64,000 nucleotides of DNA from CAYQQU01 sp964419545 (GTDB lineage: Bacteria > Bacteroidota > Bacteroidia > Chitinophagales > Saprospiraceae). Shown piece after piece: positions 35,155 through 43,921 of the stretch (position 1 is its first letter; every line of letters begins with the position of its first letter). The DNA lies in the NCBI GenBank assembly GCA_964419545.1, contig CAYQQU010000028.1:3564-67563 (forward strand), written 5' to 3'. A model generated the notes under the pieces. The model was given only the letters and a program-made list of their open reading frames with translations, had not been told where the DNA came from and did not search any database. The translations under genes and the position numbers were made by a program.

Positions 35155-35206
35155 GCCCGGATTATTCGTAGGTTCTCAAAACGAAGAACCCACGAATAAT
35201 CCGGGC
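35155..35206. repeat. Long inverted repeat between ffh and the M16 peptidase gene
   Basis: Arms 35155-35176 and 35185-35206 are 22 nt each and complementary with a single mismatch, enclosing an 8-nt loop (CAAAACGA). No T-tract follows on either strand, so it is not a classical terminator by itself. It lies 24 nt past the ffh stop codon and upstream of the hairpin at 35112-35148. Confidence 0.85.
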
Positions 35207-35230
35207 TAAGAAGCAGGTTCGGAGGTATAA

Positions 35231-36601
35231 TTATCGGCGGCGCTTGCCGCGGAATCCGCGTCGTTTGCCGCCGGCGGCGCCCCCGTCGGCGAGCATATTT
35301 CCGACGCCGGGCGTTTTGCTCATCTTGTGCATCATTTTGCGCATCTGTTCGAATTGGCGCATGAAGGCGTTGATGTCTTTGAGTTCCTGGCCGCAGCCGC
35401 CGGCGATCCGTTTTTTGCGGCTCATATTGATAAGGTCGGGATTGCCGCGTTCCTGTGGGGTCATGGAGAGGATGATGGCTTCGACCTTGTTGAACGCTTT
35501 GTCGTCGATATCCAGGTCTTTGGTCATTTTGTTCATGCCCGGGATCATGTTGAGCAAGCTCTTGATGTCGCCCATTTTGCGGATCTGGTTGATCTGCCCC
35601 AGGAAGTCGTCGAAGTCGAATTTGTTTTTGCGGATTTTCTTTTCGAGGCGCTTGGCTTCTTTTTCGTCGAATTGTTCCTGCGCCTTTTCCACGAAAGAGA
35701 TGATATCGCCCATTCCGAGGATGCGCTGCGCCATCCGGTCGGGGTAGAAGACGTCGAGGGTATCCATCTTTTCGCCCATGCTGACGAATTTGATGGGTTT
35801 GCCCACGGTGTATTTGATGGAGAGGGCGGCGCCGCCGCGGGTGTCGCCGTCGAGTTTGGTGAGCACCACGCCGTCGTAGTCGATCACCTCGTTGAAGGTT
35901 TTGGCCGTATTGACGGCGTCCTGTCCGGTCATGGAGTCGACGACGAAGAGGGTTTCGTTGGGCAGGATAGCGGATTTGACGTTGGAGATTTCGTTCATCA
36001 TCTCCTCGTCGATCGAGAGGCGGCCGGCGGTATCGACGATGACGACGTCGTGGTTATGCGTTTTGGCGTGGTCGATGGCGCGCAGGGCGATCTCGACCGG
36101 GTCTTTGTTCTCTTCTTCTTTGTACACCGGCACTTTGATCTGTTCGCCGATGACGGAGAGCTGGTTGATGGCGGCCGGCCGGTAGACGTCACAGGCAGCC
36201 AGCAGGGGTGATTTTTTGCGTTTGTTCTTGAGGTGGAACGCCAGTTTTCCCGAGAAAGTCGTTTTGCCCGAACCCTGCAGGCCGGCGATCAGGATGACGG
36301 CCGGCTTGCCTTTGAGGTCGACGTCTTCCGATTCGCCGCCCATGAGGTCGACGAGTTCGTCTTTGACGATCTTGACCATCAGCTCGCCGGGTTTTACGGA
36401 TTTGAGGATGTTCTCCGTGCCGAGCGCTTTGTCTTTTACTTTATCGGTAAATTCTTTGGCGATCTTGTAGTTGACGTCGGCCGCGACGAGGGCCCGCCGT
36501 ATTTCTTTGATCGACTGGGCGATGTTGATCTCCGTGAGCTTGTTCTCACCGGTAAAGGTTTTGAAAGCAGACTCCAGCCGATCGGTTAAATTATCAAACA
36601 T
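35231..36601 (-). CDS. ffh: Signal recognition particle GTPase Ffh (SRP54)
   Basis: The 456-residue protein recognises signal peptides on ribosomes and delivers them to FtsY and the translocon. The N domain (MFDNLTDRLESAFKTFTG) precedes the G domain with GLQGSGKTTFSGKLA, the DVYRPAAINQL insertion box, VDTAGRLSIDEEMM and TKLDGDTRGGAALS. The methionine-rich M domain ends with a very basic, glycine-rich tail (GAAGGKRRGFRGKRRR). The start at 36601 gives the standard N-terminus, with a TATATTTG promoter just upstream. No 4.5S RNA gene was seen nearby. Confidence 0.97.
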   Translation of the reverse strand: MFDNLTDRLESAFKTFTGENKLTEINIAQSIKEIRRALVAADVNYKIAKEFTDKVKDKALGTENILKSVKPGELMVKIVKDELVDLMGGESEDVDLKGKPAVILIAGLQGSGKTTFSGKLAFHLKNKRKKSPLLAACDVYRPAAINQLSVIGEQIKVPVYKEEENKDPVEIALRAIDHAKTHNHDVVIVDTAGRLSIDEEMMNEISNVKSAILPNETLFVVDSMTGQDAVNTAKTFNEVIDYDGVVLTKLDGDTRGGAALSIKYTVGKPIKFVSMGEKMDTLDVFYPDRMAQRILGMGDIISFVEKAQEQFDEKEAKRLEKKIRKNKFDFDDFLGQINQIRKMGDIKSLLNMIPGMNKMTKDLDIDDKAFNKVEAIILSMTPQERGNPDLINMSRKKRIAGGCGQELKDINAFMRQFEQMRKMMHKMSKTPGVGNMLADGGAAGGKRRGFRGKRRR

Positions 36602-36625
36602 ATTCAAATAGCATTTTCCAGGTTG

Positions 36626-36656
36626 CAAATATACTCAAAAGCAGGCGGGTTGCAAG
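36626..36656 (-). promoter_or_regulatory. Promoter of ffh
   Basis: Minus-strand CTTG (36653-36656) is followed after 19 nt by TATATTTG (36626-36633), a good match to the Bacteroidota consensus. It lies about 25 nt before the ffh ATG. Confidence 0.6.
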
Positions 36657-36716
36657 GTGTGACCTGCCGCTGGGAACATTCGTCTCAATAAATGCCTGAA
36701 AAGCAGCAATTCCATG

Positions 36717-36747
36717 CTTTTTTCTCGGGGAAGTTTAATTATATTTG
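36717..36747 (+). promoter_or_regulatory. Promoter-like site for the OmpA-family gene
   Basis: TATATTTG at 36740-36747 matches the -7 consensus, with CTTT at 36717-36720 exactly 19 nt upstream. It would produce a leader of about 110 nt before the ATG at 36864. I see no recognisable riboswitch in that leader. Confidence 0.5.
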
Positions 36748-36863
36748 GAGTCAGTTGGCGTTGGGGCGGAGAATATTTTAAATCATCCGTTTTTTTTAGG
36801 TAAAAAAAGGCGGCGTGAAGCATCGGGGGCGCCCTTTTCCGGAGAAAACAAACTCGCATTTAT

Positions 36864-37700
36864 ATGTCTGCACTGGCTAAGGTTTTAATTGTAGGAGGAA
36901 TCTGGCTTGTTTACACTTTCCTCTTTTTTGGCATGACCGCCAATATCCAGGGTGGGGACGCCCCGGAGGAAGAAGCGGTGGAAAAGCCGGAAGGGGAAGC
37001 GGCGCGAGCCGTCAACACCTATCCCGTGGCTTTCCGTTGGTCGGTAGATACGGCGTTCACCACCGATCGCTGGGCCAACCGCAAAAAGGCGTTGCTCTCC
37101 AAAATGACGGACAACAACATTCTGGAGATTACCGGCCTGTACTACGAAGCCGAAGACAACCCGACGGAGGCCGCTACCCTGGGCTTCGCCCGGGCTGAAA
37201 GAATCAAAGCGCTGCTGGAAGGCGACGTTCCGGCCGATCGCATCCGCCTGCGGGCGCGGGTGGAAGACGAAAAAGAGGGCGTGCGGACGGGCTACTTCCC
37301 GGGCGTCGACTTCGAGTGGATCGCCGTGGAAGAAGTCGTGGAGAAATCGGTGGAAGAACTGGAAGACCGCATTATCATCCGCTTTCCGTACGGCTCCGCC
37401 CAGAAGGAGTACTCGCCGGAGGTCGACGAATACCTCGAAAAGCTGGCGGCGCGCATTCAGGAAACCAAGGAGACGGTATCGCTTACCGGGCATACCGACA
37501 ATACCGGATCGCCGGAGTTCAACCTCGACCTGGGGCGGCAGCGCGCCGAAGGCATCCGCGATCTGTTGGTCGACATGGGCGTATCGCCGCAACAGATATC
37601 GACGACCACCAAGGGAGAGTCCCAGCCGGTCGATTCCAATGAAACCGAAGAAGGCCGCCACAACAACCGCCGGGTGGAAGTACGGCTTAACATACAATAA
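36864..37700 (+). CDS. OmpA family protein with two OmpA-like regions
   Basis: The 278-residue protein has one N-terminal membrane helix (VLIVGGIWLVYTFLFFGMTA) and two peptidoglycan-binding-type regions. The first (about 55-150) is degenerate, with ITGLYYEAEDN and GFARAERIKALLE. The second (about 168-278) has the full motif TGHTDNTGSPEFNLDLGRQR, followed by ARGIRDLLVDMGV-type wording and NNRRVEVRL. The first helix may be an uncleaved anchor in the inner membrane. A helix-hairpin-helix protein gene follows after 36 nt and is probably co-transcribed. The partner is unknown. Confidence 0.88.
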   Translation: MSALAKVLIVGGIWLVYTFLFFGMTANIQGGDAPEEEAVEKPEGEAARAVNTYPVAFRWSVDTAFTTDRWANRKKALLSKMTDNNILEITGLYYEAEDNPTEAATLGFARAERIKALLEGDVPADRIRLRARVEDEKEGVRTGYFPGVDFEWIAVEEVVEKSVEELEDRIIIRFPYGSAQKEYSPEVDEYLEKLAARIQETKETVSLTGHTDNTGSPEFNLDLGRQRAEGIRDLLVDMGVSPQQISTTTKGESQPVDSNETEEGRHNNRRVEVRLNIQ

Positions 37701-37736
37701 ACACATCTCTCAACAAAACAAAAAACTAACGCAGTC

Positions 37737-38723
37737 ATGGATATCTTCGTCAACGACATCACCCTGTCTTTTCTGCAGTGGTTTCTCGTTTCCCTCATCG
37801 CTTTCGGCCTCGGCCTGTTATTGGGGTACTGGTTGTGGTACAAGTACCGCAGCCTTTCGGTCCAACTGGAGAAAGACCTCAAGCAGGAACACGATCGCTA
37901 CGTCAACCTGGAAACGGAATTCGCCAGCCTGAAATACAAATACGACGAACTGGAGAAAGAAAAGAATACCCTGCGCGCTTCCCTCAATCAATGCGAGGGC
38001 GATAGAGTGATGCTGAAAGGAATGCTTGAAGAATGCAAGCAACAACTGACCGACGGCGCAGCGGGCGTTGTCGAATCGAGCGGCGCGGGCAGCGCAGAAA
38101 CGCCGGCGGCGGTCGGCGTGGCGAATAAGCGCGAGATCAGCACTTTGTTTACCGAAGACAACCTGCAGGTCGTCGAAGGCATCGGACCCAAAATTGAAGG
38201 ACTGCTCAAAGAGGCCGGCATCAACAGCTGGGCCGCTCTGGCCGGCGCCGCCCCCGAAACGCTCCTGAAAATCCTCGACGAAGCCGGACCCCGCTACCGC
38301 ATGCACAACCCCGAGCGCTGGTCGCACGAAGCGCGCCTGGCTAGCGAAGGCAAATGGGATGATCTGATACAGTTCCAGAAATCCGAAGACCCCGACGGCA
38401 AAGAATCGCCTTCCAAAGTCGAAAAAATGACCGCCAAATTGCTCGGTTTTTCCAGCTCCAATCCCGAGGACTTGAAGATCATTGAAGGCGTCGGGCCGAA
38501 GATCGAACAATTGCTCAAAGACGCCGGTATCAACACCTGGTCCGACCTGGCCGGCGCCGCGGAGAGCCGGCTCCGGGAAATCCTGGCCGAAGCCGGCGAT
38601 CGCTACCGGCTCGCCGATCCTTCGACCTGGTCGAAACAGGCCGGCCTGGCCGCCGAAGGCAAATGGGGCGAACTAAGCGAATACCAGGCCTTCCTCCAGG
38701 CAGGCAAGGATCCGGAGAGCTGA
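37737..38723 (+). CDS. Membrane-anchored coiled-coil protein with two helix-hairpin-helix repeats
   Basis: The 328-residue protein begins with a membrane helix (LSFLQWFLVSLIAFGLGLLLGYWLWY). A coiled coil with regular Leu/Glu/Lys spacing follows (about 35-105), then two repeats with HhH wording. The first is NLQVVEGIGPKIEGLLKEAGINSWAALAGA (about 142-171). The second is DLKIIEGVGPKIEQLLKDAGINTWSDLAGA (about 245-274). Each is followed by a shared tail (EAGxRYRxxxPxxWxxxAxLAxEGKWxxL). The same pattern is widespread in Bacteroidota. The HhH repeats often bind DNA, but here the membrane anchor makes that uncertain. Its position next to an OmpA-like gene suggests a cell-envelope function. Confidence 0.8.
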   Translation: MDIFVNDITLSFLQWFLVSLIAFGLGLLLGYWLWYKYRSLSVQLEKDLKQEHDRYVNLETEFASLKYKYDELEKEKNTLRASLNQCEGDRVMLKGMLEECKQQLTDGAAGVVESSGAGSAETPAAVGVANKREISTLFTEDNLQVVEGIGPKIEGLLKEAGINSWAALAGAAPETLLKILDEAGPRYRMHNPERWSHEARLASEGKWDDLIQFQKSEDPDGKESPSKVEKMTAKLLGFSSSNPEDLKIIEGVGPKIEQLLKDAGINTWSDLAGAAESRLREILAEAGDRYRLADPSTWSKQAGLAAEGKWGELSEYQAFLQAGKDPES

Positions 38724-38849
38724 TTTCCTCTTCCCCGCTCTTCCCTTTTCCCCTTTCGCCGGGCAGACAAGCCGCGGAAGGGGATTTTTATTTTTTTGCA
38801 ACGGTTTGGGATTTTAACTGTTGTTTCAGTGAAATTATACCCTGTAGCT

Positions 38850-39671
38850 ATGAAAATCCGGTATTTACTGTCGGTCATCCTCGCCGGCTTCCTTTTTTCC
38901 TGCGGTGCTCCTCAAGATCAGGAAGCACGTGCATCATTCGGCCGCAGCCCGGCCGATCCCAATCCGGCGGCGCCCGGCTTCGACCGGGCGGGATCGGACC
39001 CCGAAGCTATCGCGCTGGCCGACTCCGTCATGGCGGCGCTCGGCGGGCGCGCCGCCTGGGACGCCACCCGCTATCTCGAATGGACCTTTTTCGGCCGACG
39101 CACCTTGCTATGGGACAAAGGCGAAGGCAGGGTGCGGATCGACATACCGGAAGACAGCATCCTGCTGTTGCTGGATTATCGCCGGGATACCGGAAAAGCG
39201 GCAACCCGCGGCCGACTGCAAACCGAACCCGACTCGATAGCCTACTACCTCAACCTGGCCCGGCGCATCTGGATCAACGATTCTTACTGGCTGGTCATGC
39301 CTTTTAAGTTGAAAGACGACGGCGTAACCCTGACGTATCTCGGACGCGACACCACCGAAAGCGGCCAGGAAGCAGAAGCCGTGCGGCTGACCTTCGAAAA
39401 TGTAGGCGTGACGCCGCAGAATAAATACCATGTGCTCATCGATCCGGCCACCTTTCGGGTCGTAGAATGGCGTTACTTTGCGGACGCCGGCGACGAAACC
39501 CCTGCTTTGACCACGCCCTGGCAGGATTACCGGTCCTACGGGAATCTGCTGCTTGCCGGCGACCGTGGAAAACAACAGCTTTCCGATATTGCCGTTTACG
39601 ATACTTTACCCGATTCGGTTTTTACCATCGTGGACATCGTAAAAACGGTGGAGACCAGACCGGCGAATTGA
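38850..39671 (+). CDS. Hypothetical lipoprotein
   Basis: The 273-residue protein has a lipoprotein signal (MKIRYLLSVILAGFLFSCGAP, lipobox LFSC). The mature part reads like a beta-rich lipid- or ligand-binding fold: LADSVMAALGGRAAWDATRYLEWTFFGRR near the start, LNLARRIWINDSYWLVMPFKLKD in the middle and a C-terminal VYDTLPDSVFTIVDI. It loosely resembles the LolA-like/outer-membrane lipoprotein-sorting proteins of Bacteroidota, without enough identity to call it that. I chose the start at 38850 because it gives a clean lipoprotein signal; an in-frame extension starts at 38796. Confidence 0.75.
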   Translation: MKIRYLLSVILAGFLFSCGAPQDQEARASFGRSPADPNPAAPGFDRAGSDPEAIALADSVMAALGGRAAWDATRYLEWTFFGRRTLLWDKGEGRVRIDIPEDSILLLLDYRRDTGKAATRGRLQTEPDSIAYYLNLARRIWINDSYWLVMPFKLKDDGVTLTYLGRDTTESGQEAEAVRLTFENVGVTPQNKYHVLIDPATFRVVEWRYFADAGDETPALTTPWQDYRSYGNLLLAGDRGKQQLSDIAVYDTLPDSVFTIVDIVKTVETRPAN

Positions 39672-39705
39672 ACGGGTAATCCGGGCGTCGAACAGAAAAT
39701 CCGCG

Positions 39706-39713
39706 TACTTTTG
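39706..39713 (+). promoter_or_regulatory. -7 promoter element far upstream of the aminotransferase gene
   Basis: TACTTTTG matches TAnnTTTG. If used, it gives a leader of about 190 nt before the ATG at 39910. I see no convincing -33 element. Confidence 0.4.
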
Positions 39714-39909
39714 GGGCCATTGAGCGTTTGTTTGGAGATAGTTGCTTTTGAAGCGAAAAACTCAGATCGTGGATTCTCCCAAAGAGATCTTTTCAGCTCA
39801 TAGCAGGGCTACAGGCCAAAAAAAATGCCACAGGGAGGTTCCGAAAATTGGGTTTTGCAGCCAAAATGACTACCCCCAAACCAGCTCTGAAACAACAAAA
39901 AACATAGCA

Positions 39910-41157
39910 ATGCCTACGATTTCCAAAAGAGGCGAGCAAGTTGCCTTGTCCCCGTTCCGCAAATTGGTGCCCCTGGCCGACCAGGCGAAAACCGAAGGCG
40001 TGAAAGTTTATCACCTGAATATCGGACAACCCGACATCGAGACGCCGCCCAAAGCCATGGAGAGCCTGCGGAGAACCGACCTGAAGATCCTGGCCTACAG
40101 CCCCTCCAACGGGCTGGCCAGCTATCGGGAAAAACTGGTGCATTATTACCGGGAGTTTGACATCGAGGTCGACCGCGAACAGATCGTGGTGACGACCGGC
40201 GCCAGTGAAGCTATTCAGTTTACGATGCTTAGCTGCCTGGACCTGGATGATGAGGTGATTATCCCCGAACCGTTCTACGCGAATTATAACGGTTTCGCGC
40301 AGACCACCGGCGTGCAGCTGCGGCCCATTCCCTGCCACATCGAGGACGGGTTTGCATTGCCCAGCGCGGCGACCTTTGATCGCCATATCTCGGAGCGGAC
40401 CCGCGCCATCTGTATCACCAATCCCAATAATCCTACGGGGTGCTTTTATCCGCGGGCAGTGCTGGAAGAACTGGCGGTTCTGGTGAAAAAATACGATCTG
40501 TTTTTGATCGTAGACGAGGTATACCGCGAATTTTGTTATGACGATAATGATTTTTATTCAGTTTTGCGCCTGCAGGATATCCGGGATAACGTGGTGGTGA
40601 TCGACTCCATTTCCAAGCGGTACAGCGCCTGCGGCGCCCGCGTCGGCGCCGTGGTGGCTTACAACCCGGCGATCCTGGAAGGCGTAAACCGCTACGCCAA
40701 GCTGCGCCTCAGCCCGCCGGCATTGGGCCAGGTGCTGGCGGAGGCTATTCTGGATAATAACGACGCCTATATCGCAACGGTCAAAGAAGAATACGACCGC
40801 CGCCGCCGCCTGGTCTACGAACGGCTGCAGGCAATGCCGGGCGTGGAAAGCTATCTGCCCGGCGGCGCCTTCTACTGTTTTGCGCGGTTTCCGGTAGACA
40901 GCGCCGAGAATTTCTGCCGCTGGCTGCTCGAATCTTTCCGCCACAATGGCGCTACGGTAATGCTGTCGCCAGGTGAGGGATTCTACGCTACCCCCGGCCG
41001 GGGCGTCGACGAAGTGCGGATCGCTTATATTCTCAATACCCGCGACCTGGAGGCTGCGATGGATTGTTTGGAGGAAGGATTGGCGGTTTATCCGTACCGG
41101 CAGACCGTTGATCGAGCAATAACCAAGAATAATAGAGAGGGTTACGTGGTGCAATGA
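39910..41157 (+). CDS. PLP-dependent aminotransferase, class I/II fold
   Basis: The 415-residue protein has the aspartate-aminotransferase fold. The N-terminus reads FRKLVPLADQAKTEGVKVYHLNIGQPDIETPP, with the substrate-facing glycine-proline loop. VTTGASEAIQFTML is the PLP phosphate region, NPNNPTGCFY follows, and IVDEVYREF contains the Asp that pairs with the PLP nitrogen. DSISKRYSACGARVG contains the catalytic lysine. The length is normal for the family and it is most like AspC-type enzymes; the amino-donor preference is unknown. I chose the ATG at 39910, because the in-frame extension to 39742 has no homologous-looking sequence. Confidence 0.9.
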   Translation: MPTISKRGEQVALSPFRKLVPLADQAKTEGVKVYHLNIGQPDIETPPKAMESLRRTDLKILAYSPSNGLASYREKLVHYYREFDIEVDREQIVVTTGASEAIQFTMLSCLDLDDEVIIPEPFYANYNGFAQTTGVQLRPIPCHIEDGFALPSAATFDRHISERTRAICITNPNNPTGCFYPRAVLEELAVLVKKYDLFLIVDEVYREFCYDDNDFYSVLRLQDIRDNVVVIDSISKRYSACGARVGAVVAYNPAILEGVNRYAKLRLSPPALGQVLAEAILDNNDAYIATVKEEYDRRRRLVYERLQAMPGVESYLPGGAFYCFARFPVDSAENFCRWLLESFRHNGATVMLSPGEGFYATPGRGVDEVRIAYILNTRDLEAAMDCLEEGLAVYPYRQTVDRAITKNNREGYVVQ

Positions 41158-41165
41158 CAAAATTG

Positions 41166-41173
41166 TACCTTTG
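41166..41173 (+). promoter_or_regulatory. -7 promoter element of yidC
   Basis: TACCTTTG matches TAnnTTTG and lies about 25 nt before the yidC ATG. The -33 region is not clearly conserved because it overlaps the end of the aminotransferase gene. Confidence 0.55.
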
Positions 41174-41198
41174 CCCAACTTTAAAAGATTTTGATTGA

Positions 41199-43109
41199 AT
41201 GGATAGGAACGCGATCATTGGTTTGAGTCTGATGTTCTTGCTGTTTTTGGTCTGGCAATGGGTCGTCGGCCCAACTGCCGAAGAACAGGCGGCACAGCAA
41301 AGGCTCCAGGATTCGCTCGCAAGGGTACAACAACAACAAACGCTGAATGACAGCCTGAGTCAGGACAGCCTGACCACTATCCAGCCGGATACGGGTGTTG
41401 TCGATATAGAACAGCCTGACGATTCTTTGCAGCAGCTGAAACTATCCGGCGCCTTCGGCCCCTTCGCCGAGGCCGCCGCCGGGCAGGAGCAAACCTACGA
41501 ACTGGAGAACGACCTCTTTCGGATCACTTTCACCAATAAAGGCGGCCGGATCAAACAGGTCTTACTCAAAAAGCACCACAAACTGGTGCTCAACGAGGAG
41601 AAAAAAGAGGTCAAAAAGCCGCTCTATCTGCTCGAAGACGAAAAGAACAAGTTCGAGTACCTGCTCCCCGTCGCCGGGCTGCCGAGCGGCGGCGTACTGA
41701 CGGGCGACCTTTATTTCACCGCGGAACTGACGGACAACCAAATCGTTTTCCGCGCTCCCGCCGGGGAAGGGCGCTTCTTCGAGCAGCGCTATGAGATCAA
41801 ACCGGGCGTTTACGACATCGACTACGACCTGCGACTGGTGGGCCTGAATAACATCATTTCGGCCGAGGCGGATCAATTCCGGCTCAACTGGTTGAATTAT
41901 CCCGATAAGATCGAGATCAATACCCGTTACGAAAGGACCTATTCCACGATCCACTACAAGGAGATCGACGAAACGCCCAGCTACTGCTCCTATACCAGCA
42001 ACGACGAAGAAGAGATCGCTCCCGTGCGCTGGGTGTCGCACTCCAACCAGTTTTTCAACGCGGCGATCATCGCGGAAGACCAGTTCAAGCAGGCCGTAAT
42101 GGAAACGGAGAGCCTGGAGGAGGACGCGGAAGACCTCAAGATCTACCGCACTACCCTGGCTATTCCTTACCAGCGCAAGGCCGACGAGACTTTCGCCATG
42201 CGGTTGTACATCGGGCCCAACGAATTTGACCGGCTCCGGGCGATGGGGTACTATTTGGAAGACGTGATTCCCTTCGGATGGAGTGTTTTCGGCACCATCA
42301 ACCGCTGGGTCATTCGTCCGCTTTTCAACTTCCTTTCGGGATTTATCGGCAGCAAGGGGATCGTCATTTTAATCCTCACCTTTATCGTAAAACTGCTCCT
42401 GTACCCGCTTACCTACCGGATGCTTTATTCGCAGTCGAAGATGAGCGCCCTCAAACCCCAGTTGGAAGGGATGCGGGAAAAACATAAAGAGGATCCGCAG
42501 AAGCAGCAGATGGAGCAGATGAAGGTGTATCGCGAATTCGGGGTCAACCCGCTCGGCGGCTGCCTGCCCATGCTTCTGCAGATGCCCATCTGGTTCGCTT
42601 TATACCGCTTCTTCCCGGCTTCCATCGAATTCCGGCAGGCCGGCTTCCTGTGGGCGACCGACCTTTCTTCCTACGATGCTTTCGTGCGCCTGCCCTTCGA
42701 GATTCCGCTGGGTTTCGGTTCGCACCTGAGCCTGTTTACTTTGCTTTGGGCGGTTACCACCCTGATCTACACCTACTACAACACCCGGCACATGGACATG
42801 TCGGCCAATCCGGCCATGAAGTACATGCAATACCTGATGCCGCTCTTTTTCCTCGGGTTCTTCAACAGCTTTGCATCGGGTCTGACCTGTTATCTGTTGT
42901 TCAGCAACCTCATGAATATTACCCAGACGATCGTGACCAAAAATTACATCATCGATCAGGATAAGATCATGCGGGAAATGGAGGCGTACCGAAAGAAACC
43001 GAAAAAGAAAGGCGGTTTCCGCGATCGCCTGGAGAAGGCGCTGAAAGAACAACAGCGGGTGCAGGCGGAAAAAGAAGCACAGCAAAAGAAAAAGAAAACC
43101 AAACGCTAA
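41199..43109 (+). CDS. yidC: Membrane protein insertase YidC
   Basis: The 636-residue insertase places proteins into the inner membrane, alone or with SecYEG. It has an N-terminal membrane helix (MDRNAIIGLSLMFLLFLVWQWVVG) and a long periplasmic beta domain (about 85-350). The conserved 60KD inner-membrane core starts at about 370 (GSKGIVILILTFIVKLLLYPLTYRM). PLGGCLPMLLQMPIWFALYRFF is the characteristic loop. The later helices and a very basic tail (KKKGGFRDRLEKALKEQQ onward) are normal for the family and contact the ribosome. The DUF6438 lipoprotein gene starts 5 nt after its stop. Confidence 0.97.
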   Translation: MDRNAIIGLSLMFLLFLVWQWVVGPTAEEQAAQQRLQDSLARVQQQQTLNDSLSQDSLTTIQPDTGVVDIEQPDDSLQQLKLSGAFGPFAEAAAGQEQTYELENDLFRITFTNKGGRIKQVLLKKHHKLVLNEEKKEVKKPLYLLEDEKNKFEYLLPVAGLPSGGVLTGDLYFTAELTDNQIVFRAPAGEGRFFEQRYEIKPGVYDIDYDLRLVGLNNIISAEADQFRLNWLNYPDKIEINTRYERTYSTIHYKEIDETPSYCSYTSNDEEEIAPVRWVSHSNQFFNAAIIAEDQFKQAVMETESLEEDAEDLKIYRTTLAIPYQRKADETFAMRLYIGPNEFDRLRAMGYYLEDVIPFGWSVFGTINRWVIRPLFNFLSGFIGSKGIVILILTFIVKLLLYPLTYRMLYSQSKMSALKPQLEGMREKHKEDPQKQQMEQMKVYREFGVNPLGGCLPMLLQMPIWFALYRFFPASIEFRQAGFLWATDLSSYDAFVRLPFEIPLGFGSHLSLFTLLWAVTTLIYTYYNTRHMDMSANPAMKYMQYLMPLFFLGFFNSFASGLTCYLLFSNLMNITQTIVTKNYIIDQDKIMREMEAYRKKPKKKGGFRDRLEKALKEQQRVQAEKEAQQKKKKTKR

Positions 43110-43114
43110 ACCGG

Positions 43115-43675
43115 ATGATGCGCAATGTGATCCTGCTGTTCACGGCCTTGCTGGTTTTCGGAGCTTGTTCTCGCAAAACGGCCCCGACGGCGCCCGCCGA
43201 ACCCGGAAAAACCGTGGTTGTCGATCCGCCACCCGCCGAGGAACCCGAGCCGCTGCCCCCGCCGGTAGAAGATCTGGAAAAAAAGCCGCCTCAGAAAATA
43301 CTCATCGCAAGCCTGAAACGGACGGCCTGCTTCGGGCAGTGCCCCGCTTTCGAACTGCGCTTTTACAATAACGGGGTGGTGACCTACGAAGGGAAAGCAC
43401 ACGTGGAACGGTTAGGCCTTTACGAATCTTTCGTCAACCTCTCGGTATTGACGGAAATCCAGAACCGGGCCTCGGAAATCGGGTATTTCAGCCTTGCCGG
43501 CAAATATCCCACCGAACGCGATCCCATCGTCGATTTTCCGAACACCATCACTTTTGTACGGATGGGCGACCAAAAGCACTCCATCATCAATAATCACGAC
43601 GCGCCCCAGGCCCTGATCGATTTTGAGCGCTACCTCGAGCAACTGGGGGAGGAACGTTCCTGGCGGAAGCAGTAG
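43115..43675 (+). CDS. DUF6438 domain lipoprotein
   Basis: The 186-residue protein has a lipoprotein signal (MMRNVILLFTALLVFGACSRK, lipobox FGAC). A proline-rich linker (about 25-60) leads into a DUF6438 domain marked by IASLKRTACFGQCPAFELRFYNNGVVTYEGK. The two cysteines in TACFGQCP are the family hallmark and may form a disulfide or bind a metal; the function is unknown. It starts 5 nt after yidC and is probably in the same transcript. It converges with the interrupted GH31 gene remnant. Confidence 0.85.
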   Translation: MMRNVILLFTALLVFGACSRKTAPTAPAEPGKTVVVDPPPAEEPEPLPPPVEDLEKKPPQKILIASLKRTACFGQCPAFELRFYNNGVVTYEGKAHVERLGLYESFVNLSVLTEIQNRASEIGYFSLAGKYPTERDPIVDFPNTITFVRMGDQKHSIINNHDAPQALIDFERYLEQLGEERSWRKQ

Positions 43676-43687
43676 GGCCGGGCCTGA

Positions 43688-43921
43688 TTACCAAGAAAAA
43701 ATAAGCTTTTCGAAATCGGCCGGCGCCGTCGCTTCCCAGATCTTATCTTCGGTTTGACGGAAATCCAGCGGTCTGTTGTCTGCAATGATCTGTTTCGGTT
43801 TTTCCGAACGGCCGATAAGCAATATCCGGCATTGCGACCAGGAAAGCGACCAGTTTCCGGTTTGTTGTCGTTGCAGGCTCAGCTGGCGTTCCGTTTCTGC
43901 GGTCGTAAACGTCATCCAGGC
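43688..43921 (-). pseudogene. 3' remnant of the GH31 gene beyond an in-frame TGA
   Basis: In the same reading frame as the GH31 gene, directly after its TGA (43922-43924), the sequence continues for 77 codons to a TAA at 43688-43690. The encoded stretch begins AWMTFTTAETERQL and continues RILLIGRSEKPKQIIADNRP, ending DFEKLIFSW. It fits the end of the DUF5110 beta-domain that normally closes GH31 proteins. It has a possible own start (ATG at 43915) but is most simply read as the lost C-terminus of the upstream gene. Confidence 0.7.
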
